NCBI RefSeq assembly: GCF_025151215.1
Contig: NZ_CP102286.1
Coordinates: 3,348,001 to 3,412,000 of the forward strand
Source of the DNA: Parabacteroides merdae ATCC 43184
GTDB taxonomy: Bacteria; Bacteroidota; Bacteroidia; Bacteroidales; Tannerellaceae
DNA length: 64,000 bases
Direction of reading: 5' to 3'
The notes below the pieces were generated by a model that did no database searches, was not told where the DNA came from, and saw only the letters and a list, made by a program, of their open reading frames with translations. The translations under genes were made by a program, and so were the position numbers. Each line of letters begins with the position of its first letter. The first letter of the stretch is position 1. This document shows, piece by piece, positions 35,896 through 46,519 of this stretch.

Positions 35896-37254
35896 TTATT
35901 CAATAATTAATTTGATTTTCTTTTGTTCTACACGCGCGGCAAGCCATTTCTTGATCTTTTCCTGTTCCGCCTCACGTACTTTTTCTTTGCTTTTCAGGTA
36001 GACTAACAGGACGGTATCGGGTTTAATGCTATCCATATCCATCAGATAGGTATGCGCACAAGAGACTTCCTTGATATAAGGGAAAAGGACTTTCATTTCC
36101 GGCATCAGCTCGGACGTAAGATGATTGTAACTGTGATATTTGTTCAGGTCGCGTTTCAGCGAATCGATCTGGAGGGACTGCGCCCGAAGAACCTCTTCGC
36201 TATTCTTATACAAGTCCTGCATCAGCAGGCTTTTCAACTCGTTAATGTCGGTGGCTTCCTGCCCGAAACCCTGCTGCACGACAAGGCCCACGTTTTTCAA
36301 GCCGTATTTCGGCATCTTGGCACGGGCGTTCGCAATCATCGTCTCCGGCACGGTCTCGCCGATCAGGACTACTTTCACCTCTTTCTTATCGCTGGTATCG
36401 GTCACCGTCTTGCTCAATATCTGCGTGTTCGGGAAACTCAACTCATCCGCGACAAACGTCCGCACCCGGTCATTGAAGTAACTGGCCCGGATCAGGTTGT
36501 AGCTCAGGAAAAGGCTCGGCACGATGGTAAAGAAAACGATCACCCCGACATATCTCGTCACGATCTTCTCGCGCTGTTTGTTTAAAAAGACCTTCTTCGG
36601 GTATTTCAGCAGGCGGACCACCACGTAGGTAGCCAGACTGATAAACACCGTATTGATAAAATAGAGATAGAAAGCACCGAAGAAATAATACAGGTTACCG
36701 CTCGCCAATCCGAATCCGGCCGTACAAAGCGGCGGCATCAAAGCCGTAGCGATCGCCACGCCGGGAATCACATTCCCCTTGCTCTTGGTCGAGCTCGCCA
36801 CGATCCCCGCCAGGCCGCCAAAGAAGGCGATCAAGACGTCATAAACGGTAGGCTGCGTACGAGCCAGCAACTCGCTCTGCGCCTCGCTGATCGGGGAAAT
36901 CAGGAAAAAGAGCGTCGAAGTGATGACGCTGAATACCGTCGCCGTGGCAAAATTACGGAAGGAACGCTTGATCAGGTCGAAATCGGAGATTCCCAGTCCC
37001 AGGCCGAACCCCATGATAGGCCCCATCAGCGGGGAGATCAACATCGCACCGATAATCACCGCCGTCGAGTTCGTATTCAAACCCAGCGAGGCGACAAAGG
37101 TCGCAAAGATCAGAACCCAAAGGTTCGTCCCTTTAAACTCTATGCCTTTCCGGATAGACTCGATCGTTTCGAGTTCATCCTCTTTTTCCTGACGGACATC
37201 GAAATTACGGACAAAGAAGTCCCTAATCTGCTTGTGCAACAATCCTTTTTCCAT
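35896..37254 (-). CDS. DUF389 / TIGR00341 family membrane protein
   Basis: A 452-residue protein. The first ~60 residues are soluble; about seven or eight hydrophobic segments follow with the conserved LNTNSTAVIIGAMLISPLMGPIMGFGLG and GNVIPGVAIATALMPPLCTAGFGL blocks of DUF389. A C-terminal soluble part of about 190 residues (with coiled-coil-like QSLQIDSLKRDLNKY) follows. Function of the family is not established. It leads a two-gene unit with the S46 peptidase and has a -7 box at 37354-37361. Confidence 0.9.
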   Translation of the reverse strand: MEKGLLHKQIRDFFVRNFDVRQEKEDELETIESIRKGIEFKGTNLWVLIFATFVASLGLNTNSTAVIIGAMLISPLMGPIMGFGLGLGISDFDLIKRSFRNFATATVFSVITSTLFFLISPISEAQSELLARTQPTVYDVLIAFFGGLAGIVASSTKSKGNVIPGVAIATALMPPLCTAGFGLASGNLYYFFGAFYLYFINTVFISLATYVVVRLLKYPKKVFLNKQREKIVTRYVGVIVFFTIVPSLFLSYNLIRASYFNDRVRTFVADELSFPNTQILSKTVTDTSDKKEVKVVLIGETVPETMIANARAKMPKYGLKNVGLVVQQGFGQEATDINELKSLLMQDLYKNSEEVLRAQSLQIDSLKRDLNKYHSYNHLTSELMPEMKVLFPYIKEVSCAHTYLMDMDSIKPDTVLLVYLKSKEKVREAEQEKIKKWLAARVEQKKIKLIIE

Positions 37255-37353
37255 CCTATTAAAATCAACGTTTGTATACGAACATCCCGTAAAACGGCCT
37301 TTATAATGGCTAACACTCTCTCACAACCGTTTTAACACATCGCCTAAACCGCA

Positions 37354-37361
37354 CAAAGATA
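37354..37361 (-). promoter_or_regulatory. -7 box of the DUF389-S46 unit
   Basis: TATCTTTG on the minus strand, about 100 bp upstream of the DUF389 start. Confidence 0.45.
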
Positions 37362-37444
37362 GAAATAGTATCTCGAAATAAAAAATAAGAGCTGTGAACA
37401 TAAAATAAGCGGAGTATATATCCTGATAATTATTGATTTTCACG

Positions 37445-37452
37445 TAACTTTG
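37445..37452 (+). promoter_or_regulatory. -7 box of the histidine kinase gene
   Basis: TAACTTTG fits TAnnTTTG, 57 bp upstream of the ATG at 37509; divergent from the DUF389 promoter. Confidence 0.5.
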
Positions 37453-37508
37453 CAAATGCACAACACAGAAACGACAACGAACACTCTCAATAAATCCCGG
37501 TAAACAAG

Positions 37509-39578
37509 ATGAAATACTACATTCTCCTGATATACTTACTCGCTTTTTCCCTCGCTACGGAGGGAAATACAGCAGTAAAAGATTCACTGTCGGAAGCCTT
37601 GCCGTCAGCCTCTTCTCCTCTGCAAAAACTGGAAATCATGACTAATCTGATGGATCTTTCCCGACAGGAAGAACAGGTGGAATATGCCAAACAGCTCTAT
37701 TGGCTCGCACTTGAAGAAGACGAAGACTATTATAAGGAAGCGGCCCTGACCGAAATCTTGCGCTTTTACGTGAATACCGATGCCAAAGACAGCGCAAAGG
37801 TGTATCTCGCCGAAGCCGAAAGGGAGCTGAAAGGGAAAGCACGCGATTTCCTCGTCACGTATATGAAAACGATCATGGATGTCCGTGTTGTCTATTACAC
37901 CAAAGGCGAAGACCGGATGAAACTGATTGAAAAATACAAACTCCGCCTCGAAACGGAAAAAGACATGCCGGTTCTTGACAAAATATCGAACTATTATCTC
38001 CTCGGTATGGCGAACAGCAACCGGGTCGATCCGAAAAACCAGGATGCTATCTATAAAGAGGTATGTTATTACATGAACAACCTGATCGAACTGTCGGACA
38101 ACATCCCGCTCCGCTATTCGTATCTGTTCCGCCTGAATACGCTCAACATACTAAGCCTTATGGAAGCGACTCCCGAAAATCGGGTGAAAGCCTCCCTCCG
38201 CTACTTGAACATGCAAAAGGAATATGCTGACACAAAAGAGATGAAGAAGCGCCCGTACACAAGCAAACGGCATCTGCTGAACGCCTACTCTACTTTGGCT
38301 ACCGCAGCAGAAACAGTCGGGAAAGATATGGCAACCCACTATTTCAACTACTTCATCGACTTGAACAGGAAATATCCTGAAGATGCTGCATTCTCCGCTG
38401 AATATGACCGTTATTTCACTTCGCTCAACTATTATAAGTCAATACGGGATTTCCAGAAAGCCGCAGATTACAACGATTCGGTCATCTATTATTTCCGCCA
38501 CGGCGATTTCCAGTTCGACCTGACCGAAAACATCGTCCTGACACTAAAAGACAAAATCGACTGTCTCGACAGTCTGCACAGATACAAAGATGCCTACGAA
38601 GCCTACAAGGAATATTCCGTACTCCTGGATTCCGCACGCACACGAAGCATGGAAAAAAAAGTCGAAGACCTGGAGATCAAAAAGCATGTGGACGAGCTGG
38701 TGGTCGAGAAAAAGGCACTGGAAATAGACCTGCAAAAGAGCCGGAGCCAGTTATATCTATTCCTCGCGTTGCTCATTCTTTCGATCTGCTTCGGAATCTT
38801 CATATTCTTCCGCCTAGGAAAGATCAAATCGCTATACAAGGAATTGCAGGAATCGAACCGGCTGGTCATTATCGCCAGTGAAAAGGCACAGGAAAGCGAA
38901 CGGATGAAGAACGCCTTTATCAAGAATATGTGCCACGAAGTGCGCACGCCGCTAAATGCGATCAATGGCTTTGCCGAACTGATCACCAGCGACGGTATAA
39001 GCCCGGAAGAGAAAAAAGAATTCAGCAAGATCATCTATACGAACTGCCACAACATCACCTCCATGATGAACGATGTGCTGGTAATCGCCCAACTGGACAG
39101 CAGCAACGAGGTCCTCCCGCTGGAACCGGTCCACATCGGCCTGCTCTGTCACCACGAGATGAACAAATTGAAAAAGTTACAGCAGAAGCCGGATATCCAT
39201 TACCAGGTCGAAGGTGACAAAAGCAACGACCTGATCTATTCGGACCCGAATCATTTCGGCATTATCATCTCCCATCTGCTGAGCAACGCGAACAAGTTCA
39301 CGAATCAGGGAAGCATCACGCTCTCCTACCGGCCCGAAGAAGAAGGAAGGATTATGTGTATCTGCGTTACCGACACAGGATGCGGAATTCCGGCAGACAA
39401 GAGCGAATGGATTTTCGAACGTTTCACCAAGAACGACGACTTTATCCCCGGTTCGGGCCTCGGCCTCTACCTCTGCCGCCTCATCACCCAACGCCTCAAC
39501 GGTTCCCTCAAACTGGATACCTGTTACACCGGGGGAGCCCGGTTCATTTTACGGCTTCCAATTAATCCCTACAAATAG
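37509..39578 (+). CDS. TPR-containing sensor histidine kinase
   Basis: A 689-residue kinase. A signal peptide (about 1-20) precedes a periplasmic helical region with TPR-like repeats (about 25-390), a transmembrane segment (about 417-437, LYLFLALLILSICFGIFIFF), a short linker, then HisKA with phospho-acceptor His476 (NMCHEVRTPLNAI) and HATPase_c with DTGCGIP and GSGLGLYLCRL. No receiver domain is fused and no response regulator gene is adjacent, so its partner is elsewhere. It probably senses an envelope signal through the TPR region. Confidence 0.92.
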   Translation: MKYYILLIYLLAFSLATEGNTAVKDSLSEALPSASSPLQKLEIMTNLMDLSRQEEQVEYAKQLYWLALEEDEDYYKEAALTEILRFYVNTDAKDSAKVYLAEAERELKGKARDFLVTYMKTIMDVRVVYYTKGEDRMKLIEKYKLRLETEKDMPVLDKISNYYLLGMANSNRVDPKNQDAIYKEVCYYMNNLIELSDNIPLRYSYLFRLNTLNILSLMEATPENRVKASLRYLNMQKEYADTKEMKKRPYTSKRHLLNAYSTLATAAETVGKDMATHYFNYFIDLNRKYPEDAAFSAEYDRYFTSLNYYKSIRDFQKAADYNDSVIYYFRHGDFQFDLTENIVLTLKDKIDCLDSLHRYKDAYEAYKEYSVLLDSARTRSMEKKVEDLEIKKHVDELVVEKKALEIDLQKSRSQLYLFLALLILSICFGIFIFFRLGKIKSLYKELQESNRLVIIASEKAQESERMKNAFIKNMCHEVRTPLNAINGFAELITSDGISPEEKKEFSKIIYTNCHNITSMMNDVLVIAQLDSSNEVLPLEPVHIGLLCHHEMNKLKKLQQKPDIHYQVEGDKSNDLIYSDPNHFGIIISHLLSNANKFTNQGSITLSYRPEEEGRIMCICVTDTGCGIPADKSEWIFERFTKNDDFIPGSGLGLYLCRLITQRLNGSLKLDTCYTGGARFILRLPINPYK

Positions 39579-39630
39579 CCAACAGGTTTTCTTTTGGCAG
39601 ACGTGCCCCATAAATCATCATTTAACTAGT

Positions 39631-41139
39631 TCAGTTTTTCTTAGATGCAAACCTTTTCCCGATATAAGGCAATTCGCTTAACGGAAGATCGCGTCTAATG
39701 ATGATTGCCAGGAAAATCAGGAGTAGAACCGTGCGATAGCCCAAGCGAAGGATTTCCGAATCGATCCGGGGCAACATCCCAGCTGCATAGAATAAAACCG
39801 CTAATATGCCGTAAATAACGGCTGATCTTATATCGTATTGAATCGGGAACTTCTTCTGCCCGATCGCATAAGAAAGAATCATCATCAACAGGTTGCTGGC
39901 AAACGAAGCCCAAGCACACGCCATATAACCGTAAACCGGCGCCAGCAACACGATCATCAACACGGTCACCACGCAGCCGATCGTCGAGAAGTAGGCTCCC
40001 CATTGCGTCTGGTCGATCAACTTATACCAGAACGACAGGTTAAAATAGATCCCGAAGAACAGTTCGCCCAGCATCACGATCGGCACGACACGCAATCCCG
40101 GATAATACTTGGCGTCCACAAAATATTTCAGAATATCCAGATAATACATCACGCCCAAGAAGATAATCAACGAAAAGATAATGAAATACTTCATTGCCTC
40201 CGAATATGCTTTCGTATTATCGTCATCCTTATTCTTGGCAAAAATAAAAGGTTCGTAGGCATACCGGAATGCCTGGATAAACATCACCATCACCACCGCC
40301 ACCTTGAAGCAGGCTCCATAAATCCCCAACTGGGTAGCTGCATAATCCTTATCTTCGAACAGGAAAGGGAACAGAATCTTATCCGCCGTCTGATTGAAAA
40401 TCCCGGCAATCCCTAAGACCAAGATCGGGAACGAGTATCTCAACATCTGTTTCAACAACACGAAACTGGCTTTCTCGCGCAACCCGGGTATCATATCCGG
40501 CACCAAAAGCAAGAATGTCACCACCGAAGTAACCACATTGCTGACAAAGATATACTCCACCTGATAGCCGGGCACATAAAACCAGCCTATCAACCTCGGC
40601 GCACATTCATACAGCCACGGGCAAGCGATCAGGAAGAATATTACCAATACGATATTCAGGAATATATTCAGCAGCTTGATCGCCGCAAAGCGAACCGCCT
40701 TCCCCTGATACCGGAGGAAAGCAAACGGAATACAACAGAAGGCATCCACCGCCACAATCCCCGCCATCATCCCAATATATTCAGGGTGCGCACCATATCC
40801 CAGAAAGTTACTGACCGGCGTCAGCGCACTGAACACAAACACCATAAACAGGACGGAAGTGAATGCCAGACTGAACAACGTCGTCGCATATACCCGCATC
40901 GGGAGCTTGATCTCCTTCTTGTTCATAAACCGGAAAAAGCCGGTCTCCATCCCATACGTCAATATCACCATCAACAAGGCTGTCCAGGCATACAGATTCG
41001 TCACAATCCCGAAATCGCTCTCGGTAGCCAATACACGCGTGTACATCGGAACCAGCATCCAGTTCAGGAATTTCCCGACAATGCTGCTGACACCATAAAT
41101 TGCGGTCTCTCCTGCGAGACGCTTCATTCCTCCTGCCAT
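39631..41139 (-). CDS. Polysaccharide flippase (Wzx/MVF-like, oligosaccharide flippase family)
   Basis: A 502-residue integral membrane protein with 12-14 hydrophobic segments. The N-terminal KRLAGETAIYGVSSIVGKFLNWMLVPMYTRVLA is characteristic of Bacteroidetes polysaccharide biosynthesis flippases, which move lipid-linked glycans across the inner membrane. It is 35 bp downstream of ruvB in the same direction but is not inside a glycan synthesis cluster here. The exact glycan is unknown. Confidence 0.88.
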   Translation of the reverse strand: MAGGMKRLAGETAIYGVSSIVGKFLNWMLVPMYTRVLATESDFGIVTNLYAWTALLMVILTYGMETGFFRFMNKKEIKLPMRVYATTLFSLAFTSVLFMVFVFSALTPVSNFLGYGAHPEYIGMMAGIVAVDAFCCIPFAFLRYQGKAVRFAAIKLLNIFLNIVLVIFFLIACPWLYECAPRLIGWFYVPGYQVEYIFVSNVVTSVVTFLLLVPDMIPGLREKASFVLLKQMLRYSFPILVLGIAGIFNQTADKILFPFLFEDKDYAATQLGIYGACFKVAVVMVMFIQAFRYAYEPFIFAKNKDDDNTKAYSEAMKYFIIFSLIIFLGVMYYLDILKYFVDAKYYPGLRVVPIVMLGELFFGIYFNLSFWYKLIDQTQWGAYFSTIGCVVTVLMIVLLAPVYGYMACAWASFASNLLMMILSYAIGQKKFPIQYDIRSAVIYGILAVLFYAAGMLPRIDSEILRLGYRTVLLLIFLAIIIRRDLPLSELPYIGKRFASKKN

Positions 41140-41173
41140 AACTTAAAAACAATTGACAATTGATAATTGACAA

Positions 41174-42199
41174 TTAAAATAACGAACTTTGTATTCCATC
41201 GGGGCGAAGCCGTCCCAAATGGGTATAAGCCAACTCCGTCACCTCGCGGCCGCGGGGCGTACGTTTGATAAAGCCTTCTTTGATAAGGAAAGGCTCGTAA
41301 ACCTCTTCCAGCGTTCCGGGATCTTCTCCCAGGGCAGTCGCGATAGTCGTCAATCCTACCGGTCCGCCGTTAAACTTGTCGATGATAGTCGTCAGCAACT
41401 TATTGTCGATCTGATCCAGGCCGTAACGGTCGATGTTCAATGCCTCCAGGGCATAGCAGGAAATCGCCTTATCGATCTCTCCGGATCCTTTCACCTGTGC
41501 AAAATCACGCACACGACGCAGCAACGCGTTCGCTATACGGGGTGTACCACGACTACGGGAAGCAATCTCGCGTGCAGCACTCAACTCGCATTTCACATTC
41601 AGGATATCGGCACTGCGCAGCACGATCTTCGTCAGCGTCTCCATCTCATAATATTCGAGGTGCATATTGATCCCGAAACGCGCCCTGAGCGGACTTGTCA
41701 GCAAACCGCTGCGAGTCGTCGCCCCCACCAGCGTAAACGGAGCCAGGTCGATCTGGATGGAACGGGCGCTCGGCCCTTTATCGATCATGATATCGATCCG
41801 GTAATCTTCCATCGCCGAATACAGATATTCCTCCACAATCGGACTCAACCGGTGGATCTCGTCGATAAAAAGGACATCGTTCTTCTCCAGCGAAGTCAGC
41901 ACTCCCGCCAGATCGCCCGGTTTATCCAGCACCGGCCCGGAAGTCACCTTGAAGCCGACTCCCAATTCATTCGCTATAATGTTGGATAATGTAGTCTTTC
42001 CCAATCCGGGAGGTCCATGCAACAGCACATGGTCGAGCGCCTCCTTACGCATCCGGGCCGCCATCACGAAAATCTTCAGATTCTCGACCACTTTGGCCTG
42101 TCCGCTGAAGTCATGAAACGAAAGCGGACGAAGCGCATTCTCATACTCCCGTTCGCTCTCCGGAACCCGTGCATCCCTTATATCAAATTCATCTTCCAT
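41174..42199 (-). CDS. ruvB: Holliday junction branch-migration helicase RuvB
   Basis: A 341-residue AAA+ motor that, with RuvA, drives branch migration of Holliday junctions in recombination repair. Walker A ([12 protein letters not shown]), Walker B (FIDEIHRL), sensor 1 ([19 protein letters not shown]) and the C-terminal winged helix ([11 protein letters not shown]) are clear. The ATG at 42199 (MEDEFDIRD) is preferred over an upstream in-frame codon at 42259 because a -7 box (TATCTTTG, 42220-42227, minus strand) lies between them and RuvB proteins usually start here. Confidence 0.97.
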   Translation of the reverse strand: MEDEFDIRDARVPESEREYENALRPLSFHDFSGQAKVVENLKIFVMAARMRKEALDHVLLHGPPGLGKTTLSNIIANELGVGFKVTSGPVLDKPGDLAGVLTSLEKNDVLFIDEIHRLSPIVEEYLYSAMEDYRIDIMIDKGPSARSIQIDLAPFTLVGATTRSGLLTSPLRARFGINMHLEYYEMETLTKIVLRSADILNVKCELSAAREIASRSRGTPRIANALLRRVRDFAQVKGSGEIDKAISCYALEALNIDRYGLDQIDNKLLTTIIDKFNGGPVGLTTIATALGEDPGTLEEVYEPFLIKEGFIKRTPRGREVTELAYTHLGRLRPDGIQSSLF

Positions 42200-42219
42200 A
42201 CTCTTATTACTTTGACTGG

Positions 42220-42227
42220 CAAAGATA
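42220..42227 (-). promoter_or_regulatory. -7 box of ruvB
   Basis: TATCTTTG on the minus strand, 21-28 bp upstream of the chosen ruvB start; it rules out the longer ORF start. Confidence 0.55.
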
Positions 42228-42255
42228 ATAAGAATTACCGGGTTCTGAACTTGTG

Positions 42256-42864
42256 TCACCGGAATATCGGGACAAAGATAGAAACTTGCAGATCACGTGT
42301 CCGTCCCGATTTCATATAAGGGACTCCTTTCATTACATTGCAAGTTCCATGTTTGTATGTCAGGGCCAGATCGAAGTATTTGAAAGCATAGGCGGCTTTG
42401 ACGACGACCGGCACGTCAAAGGCAGATTTGATTGTCTTCCCAATCATAATATTATCCTTAAAATGGAGAGTAGGCTCAACTCCTACTCCTACCTTCAGCC
42501 TCCCGATCAGATTATAATTCAAAACTCCGTTCAAAGCCATGTAATTCCTTGCAAACTTACTTTTGTAACCTTTAACGGGAGTCGCTTTATTGCCAACCGA
42601 GGCAATTTCTCCCCGCTTCTGCCCATATAATAAAGTTGCATCCACCGATAAACGGTGTTTCAATTCGAACTGCAACTGATATCCCACATGAAAAGAAGGC
42701 TTCATATCCGGTATATTAAACCCAACGTTGCCTTTAGACATCGCCTCATCCTTATACCAATCCATCGAAACACCACCTATTACCCCACTTTTCACTTTCC
42801 CATTTTGTGCGGAAACAGATAAACACACTAAACTCAACAATAAAAACATCACACTCTTTTTCAT
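42256..42864 (-). CDS. Small outer-membrane beta-barrel protein (porin family, PorT-like)
   Basis: A 202-residue protein with a signal peptide ([20 protein letters not shown]). Alternating hydrophobic strands ending in aromatic or polar residues (e.g. [48 protein letters not shown]) indicate an eight-stranded OmpA/PorT-type barrel of the Bacteroidetes 'outer membrane beta-barrel' group. No plug or enzymatic residues are seen. It precedes ruvB in the same direction with a 56-bp gap that contains the ruvB promoter. Function unknown. Confidence 0.8.
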   Translation of the reverse strand: MKKSVMFLLLSLVCLSVSAQNGKVKSGVIGGVSMDWYKDEAMSKGNVGFNIPDMKPSFHVGYQLQFELKHRLSVDATLLYGQKRGEIASVGNKATPVKGYKSKFARNYMALNGVLNYNLIGRLKVGVGVEPTLHFKDNIMIGKTIKSAFDVPVVVKAAYAFKYFDLALTYKHGTCNVMKGVPYMKSGRTRDLQVSIFVPIFR

Positions 42865-42952
42865 ATCAACTCTCTTTTATTGGTTTGACTTTGTTGACAT
42901 GACCGGGAAAATGAGAAAAACCCCTATCAAATATTACTAAAAATATTTCCTT

Positions 42953-44140
42953 TCAAACCCTGTCTTTGAAATCTAAAAAAATCATTTCATAGCATATCGT
43001 AAAGCAAACGATTGTGCAAGGCCAAGCTTTTAATGCGTATGGTCCGATAATATGATGTCGAATGCCGGGAGGAACTAATTCGGTAGAACATAAAGCAACA
43101 AAAATCAAGGTCGTAAAAAAGAGATAACGATTATATCTTTTATGGACAGAAGGGCTGCAAATATACCAAATAGCGACACCAATCATCAACGTGATATAAC
43201 CACTTGCTTCACTTCCTGTACTAAACAACACGACATACAACAATACATTAGCTAATAGCATGAGCCGAAAACGGAGATATTTATATTGCTGAATTCTGAA
43301 ATAAGGGATAAAGAATAGGATCAGTCCCGGTATAATCAGCCACAAATCACTATATAAAGAACAGCCTGTGAGCTTACGTACGATTCCTAATAAAGAAATA
43401 TTTTGAGATATGGCGAACATATTGAGGCCATTTTTGATTTCCAACCGTTCCAACCACGCAATATATTGCGAAGAAATATAATCTGTCCCCGGAGAGAAGA
43501 ATATCGGCAAAACCAAAAACAAACATCCCCAAAAAACGCAGGAAAATACAAGACGCAATTTGTGTTTTGAAAAAAAGAAAAAAGCTAATCCTACAATCGG
43601 ATATATTTTTATTAATGTTCCCAATAAAATCAAGCAAGAAGCCCAAAATTCTTTTTCTTTCTCAATTAAAACAAAAGAGAGAATAATAAATGCTGCCACA
43701 GAGATATTAAATTGTTGTACCCCCTGCGCCGTCATTAACTCACACAAAGAATACCAATAAACTATAATCCTCTGACTCTCATTGAAAGGTAACTGACGAA
43801 TAGCATAAAAAAGAAAATATGTATTCATTAAAATCCAAAAAATCATCCCCAACCATTCAGGCAAGATAGAAAATGGAGCAATCACAAGCGCAAAGATCGG
43901 ACCATAATGGTTTACATCATAATATTCGGTAGGATACTCCACATATAAATGTAATCCGTTAATTACGTGAGGAAAAACATTTTCAAATATCTTATAGTTA
44001 TTATATTTACCTATCAGCAATTTGACTATTGCATAAATTAGTCCAGAGGACATCCATATCCAAAAGACCGTTCTTTCTCTATGAAAAACAGTCTTTTGAA
44101 ATATATGTGATAAAAAGTTGATCTCTTTTACAGCTTTCAT
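42953..44140 (-). CDS. GT87/DUF2029-like integral membrane glycosyltransferase
   Basis: A 395-residue protein with about ten hydrophobic segments. The luminal loop with YPTEYYDVNHYGPIFALVIAPFSILPEWLGMIFW and the downstream ILLGTLIKIYPIVGLAFFFFSKHK fit the GT87 (alpha-mannosyltransferase/DUF2029) group, which uses polyprenyl-phosphate sugars at the membrane. The gene is AT-rich relative to neighbours and stands alone between unrelated genes, suggesting acquisition by transfer. Donor and acceptor are unknown. Confidence 0.72.
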   Translation of the reverse strand: MKAVKEINFLSHIFQKTVFHRERTVFWIWMSSGLIYAIVKLLIGKYNNYKIFENVFPHVINGLHLYVEYPTEYYDVNHYGPIFALVIAPFSILPEWLGMIFWILMNTYFLFYAIRQLPFNESQRIIVYWYSLCELMTAQGVQQFNISVAAFIILSFVLIEKEKEFWASCLILLGTLIKIYPIVGLAFFFFSKHKLRLVFSCVFWGCLFLVLPIFFSPGTDYISSQYIAWLERLEIKNGLNMFAISQNISLLGIVRKLTGCSLYSDLWLIIPGLILFFIPYFRIQQYKYLRFRLMLLANVLLYVVLFSTGSEASGYITLMIGVAIWYICSPSVHKRYNRYLFFTTLIFVALCSTELVPPGIRHHIIGPYALKAWPCTIVCFTICYEMIFLDFKDRV

Positions 44141-44606
44141 GTCAAAACCAATATCGCTTAAGCGAAAAACTTCAACAGCAAGTCTTTGTTGTTGTCTTCA
44201 ATTCATGCTTGAATAGGTTGCTCAGGGATAATAGACTTAGGAGCAGTATCCCACTACCCTTTCAGATATATTCGTTTCTTGGCAAAGCAAGGAAACGAAA
44301 ATGTCGCTATTAACAGTAAACATCCAATTTTTCTAAATGTCTTCATATTATGTTTAATATTTTCAAATGTAAACATAGAGGGAATTATTGGATGCAACAA
44401 ATCGGTATATGGACAACCTTCTTTTTATATGGACAAAATTATTTCTCAGCTGCTATAAAACTGATAATAAAATACATAAACTTACTTCATATAGCTTACG
44501 CAAACGATCTAAATCCTTCCAAAATCCTTTTTTAATGCTCTTTACCTGTATATTCCACACTTCCGAAGACAAAACTGTCCCTATTTTTATACCCATATCT
44601 ACTCTA
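44141..44606. other. Intergenic interval without a supported gene
   Basis: AT-rich. Contains a short palindrome TCGCTTAAGCGA near 44154 and a hairpin formed by TCGTTTCTTG and CAAGGAAACGA near 44274-44300. ORFs here are short and unlike any family. Confidence 0.4.
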
Positions 44607-46283
44607 TTACCATCCTTTTTGTAGGATACACCCATTTATATCGCTTCCTTTTTGATTCGGACACAGCTTCCGCCGAGTACGACTTCGGAACTTATTGGCC
44701 GAATCGGAACTGACTCCCAAAAGAACAGCCTCCTCGTTTAAGTGCAAATCCAAGAAACTGAGATAACAGATCTTGGTTTCTGTTTTTGTCAGACCCAACG
44801 TATTTTCTTTCATAAAAACGCTGACATTCGGAAAAAGGGAATCAATCAGACGAATCAGGCTTCTCCATTCCTCTTCGTTTAGTTTTTGTTCGATATCAGG
44901 TTTTACTTTCCGACAGCGCTCTTTCATTGTTTCAAATAAAGAGGATTGCTTCAATTTTTCCACCCTTAATACGGTGATTTCTTTCTTATATTCACTTGTA
45001 TCCTCATGCGCAGCAGCTTTCCTTTCCATCTCTGCCGTTAACTCCCGAAGGCGACCTTCCTGTTCCGTTTCTTGCTTCTCATGCCGATTTTTTTCCTCTT
45101 CTAAAAACTGTTGCTGCCGATTTATTTCAAGCCGTCTTTTCCTATCCCTCAACTGATAACCCACAATCAACAAAAGGCAAATGATAACAGCCAAAGCAAA
45201 CAAAAACTGTTTCTCTGCAACAAGTTTTTTATTGTCTTGAACGACAGTGACCACATCATGCCGTTTCTCTGCATCAATAATATCTACCTGTTTTTGTTGA
45301 TCATATAAAGAATCTTTCTTTGCCTGATATTGTTCCAAAAGAGAAAGCGCTTTTTCTGTATCACCAGCTTCTTTTTCGATAAGGTAACCTAAATAGAAGC
45401 AATCGATCGATGTATAAGGGTTCAATGACGGACCTGTGGCTAATGCTAAATAATAGCGGGCTGAATCAAGGAGGCTTTCATTATAATAGAGATCACTCAA
45501 AGCCAGATAAGAGGGAACTTGATCCATCGTATCAGAACTTAAACTTCTACTATAATAGGCTCTCGCTTTTTCCACATCGCCCATTAAGTCATAAATATTT
45601 CCCAAACCATTAGAAATCGAACTAATCCCCCTTAAATCTTGAAACCTTGTAATAACAGAATCCGCTATTAACATATAGTGAAGCGCCAACGACAAAGAAT
45701 CGTCAAATGCCCATGTTTTAGCCACATCTCGCAGGGCAAAGGCATAACTCCGCTCGTTACCGGCCTGCTTAAAAAATTCTGCCGCTTCTTCAAACTTCCT
45801 CCGCTCTTCGCTTCTTTGGCCCGTATAAGTGTACAAGTCTGCCATATAGCTACAGATATACCCTGCTACATCATATAAATACTTCTCTTTTGCCAACGAC
45901 AACGCATCAGAATAAGCCTTCATTGCCGGGATAAAAAGCTTATCTTTCACATACGAACGCCCTAAATAAAGCCCCATCCAAGCCTGTTGTTCCGCGGCCC
46001 CATGACTTTTATACCCAACCAACGCCCGGTCGAGTTGTTCGGTATATAGCATATCTTTGAAGAGTTTATCCGCCGCCCGGCAATACAGCATGCACCAACG
46101 TGCAAACTGCCGCTCGTTCAACCTATCGGGAGTTTTTACCTCATTCAATAAGATATAAGCGCTATCCGGATTTGCTTCTAAAAGTATTTCTGCCCGGTCC
46201 ATCGTTTCCGATGCGATCCGGTCTCCTACACACGAAAAGAAGAGACTGACGGGCAACAAGATAAGCAAGAATATTTTTTTCAT
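44607..46283 (-). CDS. TPR / transmembrane / coiled-coil / HTH regulator, intact
   Basis: A 558-residue protein with a lipoprotein-like signal (VSLFFSC). Residues about 20-330 are TPR-like helical repeats (ANPDSAYILLNEVKTPDRLNERQFARWCMLYC at the start), followed by a transmembrane helix (about 352-372, FLFALAVIICLLLIVGYQL), a coiled coil (about 375-465) and a C-terminal HTH (LGLTKTETKICYLSFLDLHLNEEAVLLGVSSDSANKFRSRTRRKL). It is the same architecture as the frameshifted gene at 30712-32795 and serves as its template. The HTH on the cytoplasmic side implies DNA binding, with signals perceived in the periplasm. Target genes unknown. Confidence 0.85.
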   Translation of the reverse strand: MKKIFLLILLPVSLFFSCVGDRIASETMDRAEILLEANPDSAYILLNEVKTPDRLNERQFARWCMLYCRAADKLFKDMLYTEQLDRALVGYKSHGAAEQQAWMGLYLGRSYVKDKLFIPAMKAYSDALSLAKEKYLYDVAGYICSYMADLYTYTGQRSEERRKFEEAAEFFKQAGNERSYAFALRDVAKTWAFDDSLSLALHYMLIADSVITRFQDLRGISSISNGLGNIYDLMGDVEKARAYYSRSLSSDTMDQVPSYLALSDLYYNESLLDSARYYLALATGPSLNPYTSIDCFYLGYLIEKEAGDTEKALSLLEQYQAKKDSLYDQQKQVDIIDAEKRHDVVTVVQDNKKLVAEKQFLFALAVIICLLLIVGYQLRDRKRRLEINRQQQFLEEEKNRHEKQETEQEGRLRELTAEMERKAAAHEDTSEYKKEITVLRVEKLKQSSLFETMKERCRKVKPDIEQKLNEEEWRSLIRLIDSLFPNVSVFMKENTLGLTKTETKICYLSFLDLHLNEEAVLLGVSSDSANKFRSRTRRKLCPNQKGSDINGCILQKGW

Positions 46284-46519
46284 ACGGATATATTGTTAGA
46301 CAGGTTGTTTTCAGGAGGGAAAGGTACGCATTTTTATAATCAGGACAACCCTTTTAACTACTCGATTTATCATAAAAACAGGTTCGTTGCTGTCAATTTG
46401 ATTTGTTTTTAAGATTTCTGACGATATTAACATTCCTGTTTTCAGGCTTCTTAGCTTAAAGAGCAACCGTTTTTGAAACTCTTTTTCCAAATCATCCGAA
46501 TGATTTTCCCGAACAATGC

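Noticed and set aside
40465..40490. CCCGGGT word within the flippase gene
   Set aside because: A single occurrence inside coding sequence with no partner at 23 bp; chance match.
41174..42259. Longer ruvB start
   Set aside because: The extension would include the -7 box and is not a conserved RuvB N-terminus.
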